In this document: positions 6,655 to 15,248 of the stretch, piece by piece
Numbering within the stretch: the first letter of the stretch is position 1
How the letters are laid out: each line of letters begins with the position of its first letter
Origin: Verrucomicrobiota bacterium
GTDB taxonomy: Bacteria > Verrucomicrobiota > Verrucomicrobiae > Chthoniobacterales > UBA10450
Direction of reading: 5' to 3'
DNA length: 15,727 nucleotides
NCBI GenBank assembly: GCA_005887855.1
Contig: VBQB01000043.1
Span: forward strand, 1-15,727
Position numbers and translations under genes: made by a program
The notes under the pieces: generated by a model
Database searches by the model: none
Seen by the model: only the letters and a program-made list of their open reading frames with translations
What the model was told of the DNA's origin: nothing

Positions 6655-7740
6655 GTGACGAATGCGGTACATGACATCAAGTCTTTGCAATTGGAAGAGC
6701 TGGGCGAGAAGCTTCGCGAGTTAGGCGAGCCAAGTTATCGCAGCAGGCAGATCGCGGATTGGCTTTACAAGAAACGAGTCGAATCATTTGAGGAGATGAC
6801 CGATCTCCCGCACGAACTGCGCGGGCGGTTGGCAAATCTCTTTGGCTTCGATCGCCTGGAAGTGGTTCGGGTTCTCGGTTCGCGGGACACGACGCGAAAA
6901 TTTCTCTTTCGTTTAGCTGATGGAAATCTGATCGAATCCGTTTTGATCCCAGCCTCGCCAGCATTGTACGGACAAAAATCGGATCGCCGCACAATTTGCA
7001 TCTCGACCCAGGTCGGTTGCGCTTACGGATGCAAATTTTGTGCAAGCGGTCTAGAAGGATTCTCTCGCAATCTGCGAGCAAACGAAATTATCGATCAAAT
7101 CATCACGGTTGAGCACGAAAGCGGCGACAAGATCGACAACATTGTTTTCATGGGAATGGGCGAACCGCTCGCCAACTTTGATAATGTGTTGCGCGCGATT
7201 CGGATCATCAACGCGCCGTGGGGTCTCGGCATCGGCGCCCGGCGGCTCACTGTTTCAACCAGCGGTCTTGCACCGAAAATTCGAAAACTGGCCGATGAAT
7301 CGCTGCAAATTCGTCTCGCTGTCTCCTTGCACGGCGCCACGGACAAAGTGCGCGACCGGATCATGCCGATCAATCGTCGCTACAACCTCGACACGTTGCT
7401 TTCGGCTTGCGACTATTACGCCGCGCGCAAGAAACAGCAGCTCACTTTTGAATACATTCTGATCGCTGGAGTCAATGACGCCGATGACCAGGCGAACCTT
7501 CTTGCACAGCACGCTCGACGACTCTCGGCAAAAGTGAATTTGATTCCGTACAACACAGTCGAGAGTCTCGAATGGTCCCGGCCGTCGCGCAATCGACAGG
7601 AAAAGTTTTTGTCCATCTTACGCGCGCGAGAAGTCGCCGCGACGTTGCGCACGGAGAAGGGACACGATATCGACGCCGCGTGCGGGCAACTGCGATTACA
7701 AACTAGTCGGAAGCAGCGACGGCGGGGGGTCACCGCTTAG
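6655..7740 (+). CDS. rlmN: Dual-specificity 23S rRNA/tRNA adenosine C2-methyltransferase RlmN
   Basis: A radical SAM enzyme that methylates C2 of A2503 in 23S rRNA and of A37 in some tRNAs. From the GTG at 6655 it is 361 residues, normal for the family. Seen: LGEPSYRSRQIADWLYKKR near the N-terminus, the [4Fe-4S] motif CAYGCKFC (C122, C126, C129), FMGMGEPL for SAM binding, STSGLAP, VSLHG, and DIDAACGQL holding the methyl-carrying cysteine C343. C115 (ICISTQVG) matches the other catalytic cysteine, E. coli C118. The frame is open further up, with an ATG at 6601 and a TTG at 6586. Those add a hydrophobic MAVAWLICCGFADSV segment that the family lacks, so I chose GTG 6655, although no start has a convincing Shine-Dalgarno. 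The stop is 6 bases from the stop of the opposing gene. Confidence 0.94.
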   Translation: MTNAVHDIKSLQLEELGEKLRELGEPSYRSRQIADWLYKKRVESFEEMTDLPHELRGRLANLFGFDRLEVVRVLGSRDTTRKFLFRLADGNLIESVLIPASPALYGQKSDRRTICISTQVGCAYGCKFCASGLEGFSRNLRANEIIDQIITVEHESGDKIDNIVFMGMGEPLANFDNVLRAIRIINAPWGLGIGARRLTVSTSGLAPKIRKLADESLQIRLAVSLHGATDKVRDRIMPINRRYNLDTLLSACDYYAARKKQQLTFEYILIAGVNDADDQANLLAQHARRLSAKVNLIPYNTVESLEWSRPSRNRQEKFLSILRAREVAATLRTEKGHDIDAACGQLRLQTSRKQRRRGVTA

Positions 7741-7746
7741 CCGTTG

Positions 7747-9450
7747 TCACGCAAAAGTGCCGAGGGCGTCGTGCACGCCCGCGATCGCCATGCCGCCTTC
7801 GCCGACAGCAGCGGCGCAGCGTTTAACGGAGCCGGAGCGCACATCGCCTGCGGCGAAAATACCGGGCAGGCTGGTCTCGAGCGGCCCGGGCACGCGCGCG
7901 CTCGCGTTCCACGCCAACGCATTGGCAATTGCGGGTCCGGTTTTGATGAAGCCTTTTTCGTCGCGTTCAATCTGGGGGGGGAGCCAATCTGTGCATGGCT
8001 TGGCACCGATCATAGAAAAAATGGCTGGCGTTTCCACGACCCGCCGCTCGCACGTTTCGGTATTCTCCAGCTCGACTGCCTCAAGCATTTTGCTGCCTGT
8101 CATTTTCCGAATCTCAGTGTGGCGCAGGAGCTCGATGTTTTCGCGCGTCTGCACACGCCGCGAGAGATAGCTCGACATGCTCTTCGAAAGATCGTCGCCC
8201 CGGATCACTAGCAACACCTTAGTCGCGCCTTCGGAGAGAAACATGGCGGCTTGTCCCGCCGAATTGCCGCCGCCTGCGACAATCACTGTCGCGCCGCGGC
8301 AGAGCTGCCCTTCGAGGGCGGTTGCGGCATAATAAAGGCCCGAGCCCTCGAACTCCTCGCGCCCCTCGGCATTCAATCGTCGGTAATCTGCGCCCGTCGC
8401 GATGAGGACGCATTTTGCCCGCAAGGTGGCGGTGCAACCTTCGATTTGCAGGCTCGCGCGATATTCTTCCGCATCGTGATAATTGAGCGAGAGCGCCTGC
8501 GCCGGCGTGGAAAATTTCGCGCCGAATCGGTACGCCTGAAGCTGCGCGCGATAGGTCAAGTCGCCGCCGCTGATTCCGGTGGGGAACCCGAAAAAGTTTT
8601 CGATCCAGGAAGAGGAGCCGGCCTGCCCTCCGGGCGCGTAGCTTTCCAAGACGACGGTTTTCAACCCTTCCGACGCCGCATAAACCGCTGCGGCAAGACC
8701 GGCTGGACCAGCGCCGACGATCGTTAGGTCGCAGGTGATTTCGCTTTCGTCCTCGTGCGCCAGCGGGCGAAGCAAACCGGCCACTTGCGCAACTTCGCGC
8801 AGCGATGGGCGGCGCAGTGGAGCGCCAGTGGCAGTGACGAGCGTCGGTAAATCGCGACTCGTTAGGTGCAGCCGCTGGCAAAGCGCCTGGCCCTGCTCGG
8901 TTTCAAATTCGATCAGCCGATGCGGAATGCGATTCTTGTCGAGAAAATCGTGGAGCTGATGGCCCTCACGCGCATCCCGCAGCGCGATAATGCGCAGCCC
9001 GGCGAACTCGCGGTCTCGCATGAGCCGCCTCCGCCGCATGATCAAAGCCTTCACAATCGGACCACCCAAACCGGGTAACTCAGCGAGCGCGCGTCGGATC
9101 TCAGCCGCCGGGACTTCCAGAACTTCGGCCTCTTTAGACTTCACGCGCGCAGTGGCTAGCGCAGAGGTGCCTTGCAACATCGCAACGTCACCGATGAAGT
9201 CGCGCTCCCTGGCGGTGGCGAGAATTTGCTCGGTGCCATCCCGCGCTTCGAAGACTTCGATTTCGCCGCGCAGGATAACGGTCAGCCCGAGACCGCGCTG
9301 CCCTGCTTTGAAGATGAACTCGCCATGCGGCAGCGTTCGGCGCTTTCCGAGTGGCTCAAGCAGCGCGAGCTGCCGATCGTCGAGTTTCCTAAAGGCAATG
9401 CTCTCCGTATCGCGGTAAAACTGCTCGTCATCCTTATCTTCTTCAGTCAT
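7747..9450 (-). CDS. cNMP-binding / thioredoxin-fold / TrxR-like FAD oxidoreductase fusion
   Basis: A 567-residue fusion. Residues about 20-125 are a cyclic-nucleotide-binding beta-barrel (HGEFIFKAGQRG, LRGEIEVF, GDVAMLQGTSALATARV). In its phosphate cassette the usual arginine appears to be alanine, so cAMP binding is doubtful. Residues about 151-228 look like a glutaredoxin-type fold: IIALRDAREGHQLHDFL, then LPTLV with a cis-proline-like P202, but no CxxC. Residues 240-567 are a thioredoxin-reductase-like flavoprotein with the FAD motif GAGPAGLAAA (246-255), GGQAGSSSWIENFFGFPTG, NADPH motif GGGNSAGQAA (393-402) and FAAGDVRSGSVKRCAAAVGE. The TrxR active site CATC is replaced by AATA (375-378). 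It is therefore probably an NAD(P)H oxidoreductase that works through something other than a redox disulfide. No operon partners. Confidence 0.9.
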   Translation of the reverse strand: MTEEDKDDEQFYRDTESIAFRKLDDRQLALLEPLGKRRTLPHGEFIFKAGQRGLGLTVILRGEIEVFEARDGTEQILATARERDFIGDVAMLQGTSALATARVKSKEAEVLEVPAAEIRRALAELPGLGGPIVKALIMRRRRLMRDREFAGLRIIALRDAREGHQLHDFLDKNRIPHRLIEFETEQGQALCQRLHLTSRDLPTLVTATGAPLRRPSLREVAQVAGLLRPLAHEDESEITCDLTIVGAGPAGLAAAVYAASEGLKTVVLESYAPGGQAGSSSWIENFFGFPTGISGGDLTYRAQLQAYRFGAKFSTPAQALSLNYHDAEEYRASLQIEGCTATLRAKCVLIATGADYRRLNAEGREEFEGSGLYYAATALEGQLCRGATVIVAGGGNSAGQAAMFLSEGATKVLLVIRGDDLSKSMSSYLSRRVQTRENIELLRHTEIRKMTGSKMLEAVELENTETCERRVVETPAIFSMIGAKPCTDWLPPQIERDEKGFIKTGPAIANALAWNASARVPGPLETSLPGIFAAGDVRSGSVKRCAAAVGEGGMAIAGVHDALGTFA

Positions 9451-9604
9451 GAAATCGATTGGGTGGGCAAATCCTGGAGCGGTTCGGCGCTCACGGGGTA
9501 GTTTACCCGAAAATCTAGGACTCGGTCAAAGACGACCGCGAAACGATCCTTGCTGAATGGCGAAAAACTTTTGCGTGCGAACAGAAGCTGACGTTAAGTC
9601 GAAC

Positions 9605-10276
9605 ATGGCCGACTACGACGGCGAGTCCGAACAGATGTGGGACGAGTATGACTGGGAGCGTTTTCTCCAGCAACAGGATCATAAGACCGAGAAGTACATG
9701 CAATTGCTGGAAACGTATCTCGATGATCCGAGACGCGATGAGATTATCGCCCGCGAAATGGGCTGGACGCATTTGCTTGATGCAAAAGATTGGAGCGCGG
9801 AAGTCGACGCGCTCTTTGCTGCTGGCGACCCGGCCGAGGATGATGCCTTCGACGCTGATCAGACAGCGCCGGTGCCCGACACGTTTGAAGAGCACACGCT
9901 TTATCGAGCCGCTTTTGCGCTGACGATTTGGATCGATCAACTCTTCGATCAAGATCCTTCGCTTCAAAACGAACCACCGGTAGTGAAATTGGCTACGCAC
10001 TCTGCACTGGCGAGCGCCAAGCTGGCGGCGGCCTTGAATGACGATGATATCGATGAAATCGGGATGACGATTGCTTACTTGAAGCGAGCGCTGAAGGCGA
10101 TCACGATCTCGATGGACGCGGCGGCGCAACTTTTATCAGAAACGTTGATTACCGCCGCGCAGTATTCGGTGCTGCAACAGCGGCTCTTCCAAGTGCGAGA
10201 CGGCATCATTACCTTGATGGGTGAATATCGCGGCGAGTGGCGACGCCGTTTCGGCTCCGAGGGCTTTCGGAGTTGA
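9605..10276 (+). CDS. Conserved-looking acidic protein of unknown function, first gene of the sigma operon
   Basis: A 223-residue cytoplasmic protein from the ATG at 9605 (MADYDGESEQMWDEYDWERF). An upstream in-frame ATG at 9557 would add 16 residues (MAKNFCVRTEADVKSN) whose composition differs, so I prefer 9605. The first 90 residues are acidic and aromatic; residues about 100-220 are helical, with regular hydrophobic spacing (YRAAFALTIWIDQLF, ITISMDAAAQLLSETLI, LQQRLFQVRDGIITLMGEY). There are no membrane segments, signal peptide, or metal or nucleotide motif. I do not recognise a family. Only 27 bases separate it from the ECF sigma gene, so it is probably co-transcribed and may act with it. 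It is divergent from the cNMP/TrxR-like gene. Confidence 0.75.
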   Translation: MADYDGESEQMWDEYDWERFLQQQDHKTEKYMQLLETYLDDPRRDEIIAREMGWTHLLDAKDWSAEVDALFAAGDPAEDDAFDADQTAPVPDTFEEHTLYRAAFALTIWIDQLFDQDPSLQNEPPVVKLATHSALASAKLAAALNDDDIDEIGMTIAYLKRALKAITISMDAAAQLLSETLITAAQYSVLQQRLFQVRDGIITLMGEYRGEWRRRFGSEGFRS

Positions 10277-10303
10277 ATGAAATAGGGCCGGTTCCGTCCA
10301 ATC

Positions 10304-10915
10304 ATGCAAACGGAAGCGACTCTGGCTCAGGCCGATGTGTCGGAATTGGACCTGGTGAAACGATGCCAGGCCGGTGATACCGAGGCATTCGACGAGCTGG
10401 TAACTCGTTACCGCACACGAGTATTCAGCATGATTTATAACATGGTCCATAATGAGCAGGACGCCTGGGACCTGGCTCAAGACAGCTTCGTCAAAGCATG
10501 GAAGTCAATTAAACGCTTTCGCGGCCGCTCCTCGTTTTATACCTGGATTTACCGGATTGTGATGAACGTGTCGATCGATTGGCTGCGAAAAAAACAGGTG
10601 AAAGGAGCAGGTGCTGAGTTCGACGATGCGGTCCAATTACGGGAAATCGATCCCGCATCCAAGACGGTGCCGAAAGCGGATGCATTGCCCTATGAAACAA
10701 TGGAGCGGACCGAAATCCGCGGACGCATCGAGAACGCAATTGCCCAGCTCTCGCCCGAGCATCGCGCCGTGATTTTGATGAAAGAAACTGAGGAGATGCA
10801 ATATCACGAGATTGCAGAAACGCTCGGGTGCTCGATCGGCACAGTGATGTCGCGTCTGTTCTATGCGCGCAAGAAACTACAAAATCTGCTGAAAGACGTT
10901 TATGAAAACATTTGA
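10304..10915 (+). CDS. ECF-family RNA polymerase sigma factor
   Basis: A 203-residue group 4 sigma factor that directs RNA polymerase to a dedicated promoter set. Region 2 spans about residues 25-95 (AFDELVTRYRTRVFSMIYNM, DAWDLAQDSFVKAWKSI, FRGRSSFYTWIYRIVMNVSIDWLRKK). The linker is about 100-135. Region 4 is about 137-195 (QLSPEHRAVILMKETEEM, YHEIAETLGCSIGTVMSRL, a helix-turn-helix). It resembles RpoE-type ECF factors. Its 3' end overlaps the anti-sigma gene by 14 bases, the standard arrangement for a sigma factor held by its own regulator. Many such operons are autoregulated, but I see no recognisable ECF promoter in the 27 bases before the start. Confidence 0.95.
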   Translation: MQTEATLAQADVSELDLVKRCQAGDTEAFDELVTRYRTRVFSMIYNMVHNEQDAWDLAQDSFVKAWKSIKRFRGRSSFYTWIYRIVMNVSIDWLRKKQVKGAGAEFDDAVQLREIDPASKTVPKADALPYETMERTEIRGRIENAIAQLSPEHRAVILMKETEEMQYHEIAETLGCSIGTVMSRLFYARKKLQNLLKDVYENI

Positions 10916-11420
10916 AGAGAAATGGACGGCATGGCTTGACGGCGAGCTCAGCGCCAAGGAGCTGGCTGAGTTCGAAGCTTCGCTACCCGACAAAGCTGCT
11001 GCTGAATCTGAAAAGCGTAATGTAAAAAAGCTCGGCGCTCTTTTGCAACGCGAACTGGGGACGCATGCGTTGACGAATGAAGAGTTTTTCAGCCATCAAC
11101 TCCGCGAGCGAATCGCACGCGAAAATGCCGAGCCCTCTCGAGAGCGCGACATTGCTCTTTCCACCTGGTGGACAATTCGCCGTCTCTTCTGGACTGGGAC
11201 CGCTTCGCTTGCCGTCTTTTTGATTTTCGCGGTCTTTGTTATGCGAGAGAAAAATCCGGCCGAACAGTCACAATATCTCTCGGAAATCCTGAACGCACGC
11301 GTTGATCCAGTCGTCAGCCCAAATGCAACCATCTCGATGTTCGAGGCGAAAGAGGATCGAGTAACAGTGCTCTGGACTGAGGGGTTGCAGTCGCTCCCGG
11401 CCGATTACGCAGCTAAGTAA
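10902..11420 (+). CDS. Single-pass membrane anti-sigma factor
   Basis: A 172-residue protein immediately after, and overlapping, the ECF sigma gene. The N-terminus WTAWLDGELSAKELAEFEAS (8-27) is the anti-sigma signature often seen as DGELS..E...FE..L. A single transmembrane helix lies at about residues 96-114 (FWTGTASLAVFLIFAVFVM), leaving about 58 residues outside the cytoplasm. The sequence has no cysteine at all, so it is not a zinc-type (HxxxCxxC, ZAS) anti-sigma factor and is unlikely to sense redox that way. Expected role: hold the sigma factor at the membrane until an envelope signal releases it. Membership is inferred from position, overlap and topology more than from residue identity. 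Confidence 0.8.
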   Translation: MKTFEEKWTAWLDGELSAKELAEFEASLPDKAAAESEKRNVKKLGALLQRELGTHALTNEEFFSHQLRERIARENAEPSRERDIALSTWWTIRRLFWTGTASLAVFLIFAVFVMREKNPAEQSQYLSEILNARVDPVVSPNATISMFEAKEDRVTVLWTEGLQSLPADYAAK

Positions 11421-11426
11421 TTGTTC

Positions 11427-11870
11427 ATGCTCCGCTCGATCCTGCTCTTCACCGCTCTTGTCGCGCTGGTGATGAACGCAGCGCCCGCATCGCGCGCGGC
11501 CGAAGCAGTTTGGAGCGGGCTGGTCATCGCGGAAAATGTCGCACAACCAGAGCCGATCCCGCCGGAATTGACTCGGATCGAACGGCCTCTGAAGCAACTT
11601 TTCGGTTACAACCAATTTCAGGTCATCGGCCAATCCAGCAAGACGCTCAAGACCGGTGAAGAAGATTGGCTCGCCGCCAGCAAATATTTCGCGCTTCACG
11701 TCGATGCGCGAGGCGAAAGCGAAGCCGGTTATGTTTTGAATCTGAAGCTATACAAGGAGAAAGAACTCCTACTGGAAACGGATACCAAATTAAGCAAGCG
11801 TAGTCCGCTCGTGATTAAAGGGCCGCAAGTGGGTGGCGGACAATTGCTTTTGGTCTTGGTCGTGCAGTAA
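11427..11870 (+). CDS. Small exported protein, last gene of the sigma operon
   Basis: From ATG 11427, which lies 6 bases after the anti-sigma stop, the product is 147 residues. The N-terminus MLRSILLFTALVALVMNAAP with ASRA before AEAVW is a signal peptide with an Ala-x-Ala-like cleavage site near residue 24, so it is exported. The mature part has alternating strand-like segments (YNQFQVIGQSSKTL, YFALHVDARG, YVLNLKLYKEKELLLETD) and ends in GGGQLLLVLVVQ. No cysteine pair, lipobox or known enzyme motif. I recognise no family. Being last in the operon it may be a target or a signal partner of the anti-sigma factor; that is inference. A TTG at 11421 is a weaker alternative start. Confidence 0.75.
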   Translation: MLRSILLFTALVALVMNAAPASRAAEAVWSGLVIAENVAQPEPIPPELTRIERPLKQLFGYNQFQVIGQSSKTLKTGEEDWLAASKYFALHVDARGESEAGYVLNLKLYKEKELLLETDTKLSKRSPLVIKGPQVGGGQLLLVLVVQ

Positions 11871-12015
11871 TTGGCAGGGCGGGAGCGTCCGCGAAAAGAC
11901 GGATTCGCTGCGACGAACCGGGCACGCCGAAAATTTTGTCGGACGGCTTGGAGGTGCGTCTCTGCCTGTCATGTTTGCAGATGCAAAATTCCGTGTGTGC
12001 TGCTAGTGGTCGCAC

Positions 12016-14676
12016 ATGCGCTCGGTATTTTTTTTCCTTTGCCTGTTTTCTACTCTATTTGCCAACAGCATGAGTGCAGAAAAACCTTTCGCCTTTGCAA
12101 CGACACCGGGAAAACTGCCGAAAGAGGTCGTCCCGACGGGATATTCCATTCGGATCGTTCCCGACATCGACAAGTTGACATTCAGTGGAACGGAAACGGT
12201 GAAGCTGAGCGCGCACAGCCCAGTTCATCGGCTTGTGTTGAATGCGCTCGAGCTCAAAATCACAGGCGCGTCTCTTGATGGCAAGGCATTGCTGGAGTCC
12301 GCAATTAGGATAGACGAGAAAACCGAGTTGCTCACCTTGGAGCTGCCCTCGCAACTTGCTGCCGGCGACCACACGCTCGCGCTCAGTTTCTCGGGAAAGA
12401 TCAACCAGCAAGGCCAGGGCCTTTTTTACGCGCGCTACCAGGAACAAGGCAGCGGCACAAAAAAAATCATGCTCGGGACGCAATTCGAAGCGACCGATGC
12501 CCGCCGGTTGTTTCCTTGCTGGGACGAACCAGTTTTTCGCGCTCGTTTTCAATTGACGGCAGTTATTCCGGAAAACTGGTTCGCCGTTTCAAACATGCCG
12601 ATCGAGAGCGAGAGAAAAATCGCGCGCGGAAAAGAGGTGCGCTTTGCCGCGACTCCATCGATGTCGAGTTATCTCAATGTTTTCGTCGCGGGCGAGCTGG
12701 ATCTGATCGAATCGCAAAGTGGACCCACGCAGTTCCGCGTGATCACAACAAAAGGTAAAGCGGAAATGGGCCGCTACGCGCTCGAAGCCACGGCGCAAAT
12801 TCTGAAATATTACAACGATTACTTCGGCGTGCCTTATCCGCTCCCGAAGCTGGATCAAATCGCTCTACCCGGCGGCTTTGGCGGCGCAATGGAAAATTGG
12901 GGCGGCATTACTTATTACGAGGCCGCGCTTTTGTTTGATCCGAAGAACTCATCTGCGGAGACCAAGCAAAATATCTACGAAGTGCTCGCGCACGAGATGG
13001 CGCATCAGTGGTTCGGGGATCTCGTAACGATGGCTTGGTGGGACAATCTCTGGCTCAACGAAGGGTTCGCTTCCTGGATGGGCACGAAATGCACAGCGCA
13101 TTTCAATCCGCAGTGGGAGGTTTGGCTGCGCAGAAATTTGCCGCGCGATCCGACGCGGCGCGTCGGCATCACCAAGGAGCAGGCGATGGAAGGCGACGCA
13201 AGATCGACAACACATCCGATTCAGCAGCCGATCGCGACCGAAGCCGAAGCCAATAGTGCTTTCGACGACATCACGTACAAAAAAGGCCAGTCATTTCTTC
13301 GGATGCTCGAGAGCTTTCTCAGCCAAGATGTTTTCCGTGATGGAATTCGCCAATATATGGCGACGCATAAATTTTCGAACTCCACCACGGCGGATCTTTG
13401 GAATGCACTTTCGGAATCGTCGGGTCAACCGATCGCTGAAATCGCAGCAGGTTGGACCGAGCAACCGGGATTTCCCGTCGTGAAAGTCAAGCGAGGCGAA
13501 GGCGGCAAGGTCTCGCTTACGCAAGAACGCTTCACGATTAATTTCAGGAATGCGCCACCACTCGAATGGAAAATCCCGTTAACTTATTCGATCGACGTCG
13601 GGCAAGCTCCTGTCAGCGTACTGATGACCGGGAAAAGCGCGCATCTGCAGAATATTCCAGCCGATCGTGCCCTCAAATTGAATGTAAAAGGCGCAGGAAA
13701 TTATCGCGTCGAATATGACGAGCCATCCTGGAACTTACTGCTCCGAACTCTGCCTCAGATGGGCGTTGAAGATCGTGTGGATCTCCTGAGCGACGCATGG
13801 GCGCTCGTCCAAGCCAACCGCGCGTCTGTCTCACGCTACTTCGAACTGGTCGATAAATTACCTTCGTCGACCGAGCTCGCCGAGCGTGAACAGATCATCA
13901 ATGTCTTGGATTTTATTAACCGGCTGCTCATTGGCCGTCCAGAACGGGAAAAATTTCAGGCCTACGCGCGATCGATTTTGCGGCCGACCTTTGACGCGCT
14001 GGGCTGGGATCCGAAAGCCAGCGAACCAGCTACCGCCGGAAATTTGCGGGCGAGTTTAATCAACGCGCTGGGGGATTTGAACGATCAAGAAATTATCGCG
14101 GGCTGTCGCGAGCGTTTTAAAAGATATCTTACAAACCCGCAATCGCTCCAACCCGATCTTCGTCCGCCAGTTCTTGCGGTTGTCGGCCGTTACGCCGACG
14201 AAGCAACTTGGAACCAGCTTCACGAGCTTGGACTGAAGACGACGAGCACCGAGGAAAAACAAAATTACTACGACGCGCTGGCTGGCGCGATCGATCCCAC
14301 GCTCGTGAAGAAAACACTGCCAATTGCGCTCACCGATGAGCTGCCAACAAGCCGCGCAATATTTCTTGTTTCGAGAGTAGCTCGTGAAAGCGATCATCCG
14401 GATATTGCGTGGGACTTTGCAAAGGCGAACATGAAAGCGTTGCTCACGAAGACCGACGCGCTCGGGGCAAACCGGTACGCGCCCAGTCTGTTCACCTTCT
14501 TCTCCGAGGATTCGCGTGCCAATGAACTAAAAGCTTACGGCAAAACTAATTTGCCTGCTGAGAGTGCAACCGAAGTGGCAAAAGCGGTGGACGAAATTCA
14601 GTTCCGGTCAGAATTCGAAAAACGCCTCGCAAGGCAATTAAGCGATTGGATCGATAGTCAGAGCAAGCGCAAGTAG
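12016..14676 (+). CDS. Exported M1-family zinc aminopeptidase (PepN/ERAP-like)
   Basis: A large zinc metallopeptidase (886 residues) that removes N-terminal residues from peptides. Residues 1-21 are a signal peptide ending SMSA before EKPF, so it acts outside the cytoplasm. An N-terminal beta domain (VVPTGYSIRIVPDIDKLTF, FSGTETVKL) follows. The exopeptidase motif GGAMEN is at 289-294. The zinc site is H326-E-M-A-H330, with the third ligand E349 in WLNEGFASW. The likely catalytic tyrosine is Y421 in DDITYKKGQSFL. A long helical ERAP1-type C-terminal domain occupies about 560-886 (RVEYDEPSWNLLLRTL, DRVDLLSDAWALVQANRAS). All catalytic parts are present, so it should be active. It is not obviously part of the sigma operon, because 145 bases separate the two; I see no clear promoter there. 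Confidence 0.95.
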   Translation: MRSVFFFLCLFSTLFANSMSAEKPFAFATTPGKLPKEVVPTGYSIRIVPDIDKLTFSGTETVKLSAHSPVHRLVLNALELKITGASLDGKALLESAIRIDEKTELLTLELPSQLAAGDHTLALSFSGKINQQGQGLFYARYQEQGSGTKKIMLGTQFEATDARRLFPCWDEPVFRARFQLTAVIPENWFAVSNMPIESERKIARGKEVRFAATPSMSSYLNVFVAGELDLIESQSGPTQFRVITTKGKAEMGRYALEATAQILKYYNDYFGVPYPLPKLDQIALPGGFGGAMENWGGITYYEAALLFDPKNSSAETKQNIYEVLAHEMAHQWFGDLVTMAWWDNLWLNEGFASWMGTKCTAHFNPQWEVWLRRNLPRDPTRRVGITKEQAMEGDARSTTHPIQQPIATEAEANSAFDDITYKKGQSFLRMLESFLSQDVFRDGIRQYMATHKFSNSTTADLWNALSESSGQPIAEIAAGWTEQPGFPVVKVKRGEGGKVSLTQERFTINFRNAPPLEWKIPLTYSIDVGQAPVSVLMTGKSAHLQNIPADRALKLNVKGAGNYRVEYDEPSWNLLLRTLPQMGVEDRVDLLSDAWALVQANRASVSRYFELVDKLPSSTELAEREQIINVLDFINRLLIGRPEREKFQAYARSILRPTFDALGWDPKASEPATAGNLRASLINALGDLNDQEIIAGCRERFKRYLTNPQSLQPDLRPPVLAVVGRYADEATWNQLHELGLKTTSTEEKQNYYDALAGAIDPTLVKKTLPIALTDELPTSRAIFLVSRVARESDHPDIAWDFAKANMKALLTKTDALGANRYAPSLFTFFSEDSRANELKAYGKTNLPAESATEVAKAVDEIQFRSEFEKRLARQLSDWIDSQSKRK

Positions 14677-14685
14677 GGAACGAGT

Positions 14686-15168
14686 TTATTTGCTCGATTG
14701 CTCGCCTTCCGGCGTAATCAGCAAGCGCATCGGTATCATGGAAGACTCGTGGAAGCCGTGGCGCCGGAAAAACTCTTGCGCCAGATTTTCCGGCCGATCA
14801 GTCAACAAAGTAATACGAAGGAAATTTTTCTGGCGCGCGAAATCGATCGCGTGTTCGAGCAGTTTTGAACCGTACCCATGACCCTGGTACTCTTTGTGGA
14901 TCACCAGGTCCTCAAGTAGGATGACAAACCCGCCTTCGGCTGTGCTGATCGTAAAGAGCAAATTAATCATGCCCACGATGACCCCATCACGTCGCAGCAC
15001 AAAAACACGGCCACGGCTGGGTTGTTCGAAAATAAGCCGTAGACCGCGAAGCTGTTTCTCTTTGTCCGGGCGAAAATCACTTTCTTGGGCAAACAGTTCG
15101 CCGAGCATCTCCGACAATTCGTCCAGGTCGGCCTCTGTCGCCGGTTCGATTACAACATTTGCGCTCAC
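14686..15168 (-). CDS. GNAT-family N-acetyltransferase
   Basis: A 160-residue protein of the GCN5-related acetyltransferase fold, which transfers acetyl from acetyl-CoA to an amine. The acetyl-CoA binding motif A is EYQGHGYGSKLLEHAIDFA (residues 93-111), with the Q-x-x-G-x-G form. The preceding beta4 strand is VILLEDLVIH, and motif B is ITLLTDRPENLAQEFFRRHGF. The substrate cannot be told. It starts at GTG 15168. Its stop is 9 bases from the stop of the facing M1 peptidase gene. It is divergent from rpmH, with 147 bases between. Confidence 0.9.
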   Translation of the reverse strand: MSANVVIEPATEADLDELSEMLGELFAQESDFRPDKEKQLRGLRLIFEQPSRGRVFVLRRDGVIVGMINLLFTISTAEGGFVILLEDLVIHKEYQGHGYGSKLLEHAIDFARQKNFLRITLLTDRPENLAQEFFRRHGFHESSMIPMRLLITPEGEQSSK

Positions 15169-15248
15169 GGTTGGCGTCGATTATTCCAAAAATTGGAGGT
15201 TCTGGCAATCTGCGAATGAAGGACCAACAATGATGTCGCGGTGCTCGG

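Noticed and set aside
8219..8881. A 220-codon minus-strand frame inside the cNMP/TrxR-like gene.
   Set aside because: It is a shadow frame of a strongly supported gene, with the Arg/Ala-rich composition usual for GC-rich shadow frames.
9496..9510. Short GGGTA-GTT-TACCC palindrome between the cNMP/TrxR-like gene and the divergent acidic-protein gene.
   Set aside because: Five base pairs with a 3-base loop is common by chance; no second copy was seen to suggest an operator.
12055..12552. A 165-codon minus-strand frame opposite the M1 peptidase start.
   Set aside because: It is fully antisense to the well-supported signal peptide and N-terminal domain of the peptidase.
14681..14696. CGAG...CTCG hairpin between the facing M1 and GNAT stop codons.
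   Set aside because: Only four clean base pairs and an 8-base loop; too weak to call a terminator.
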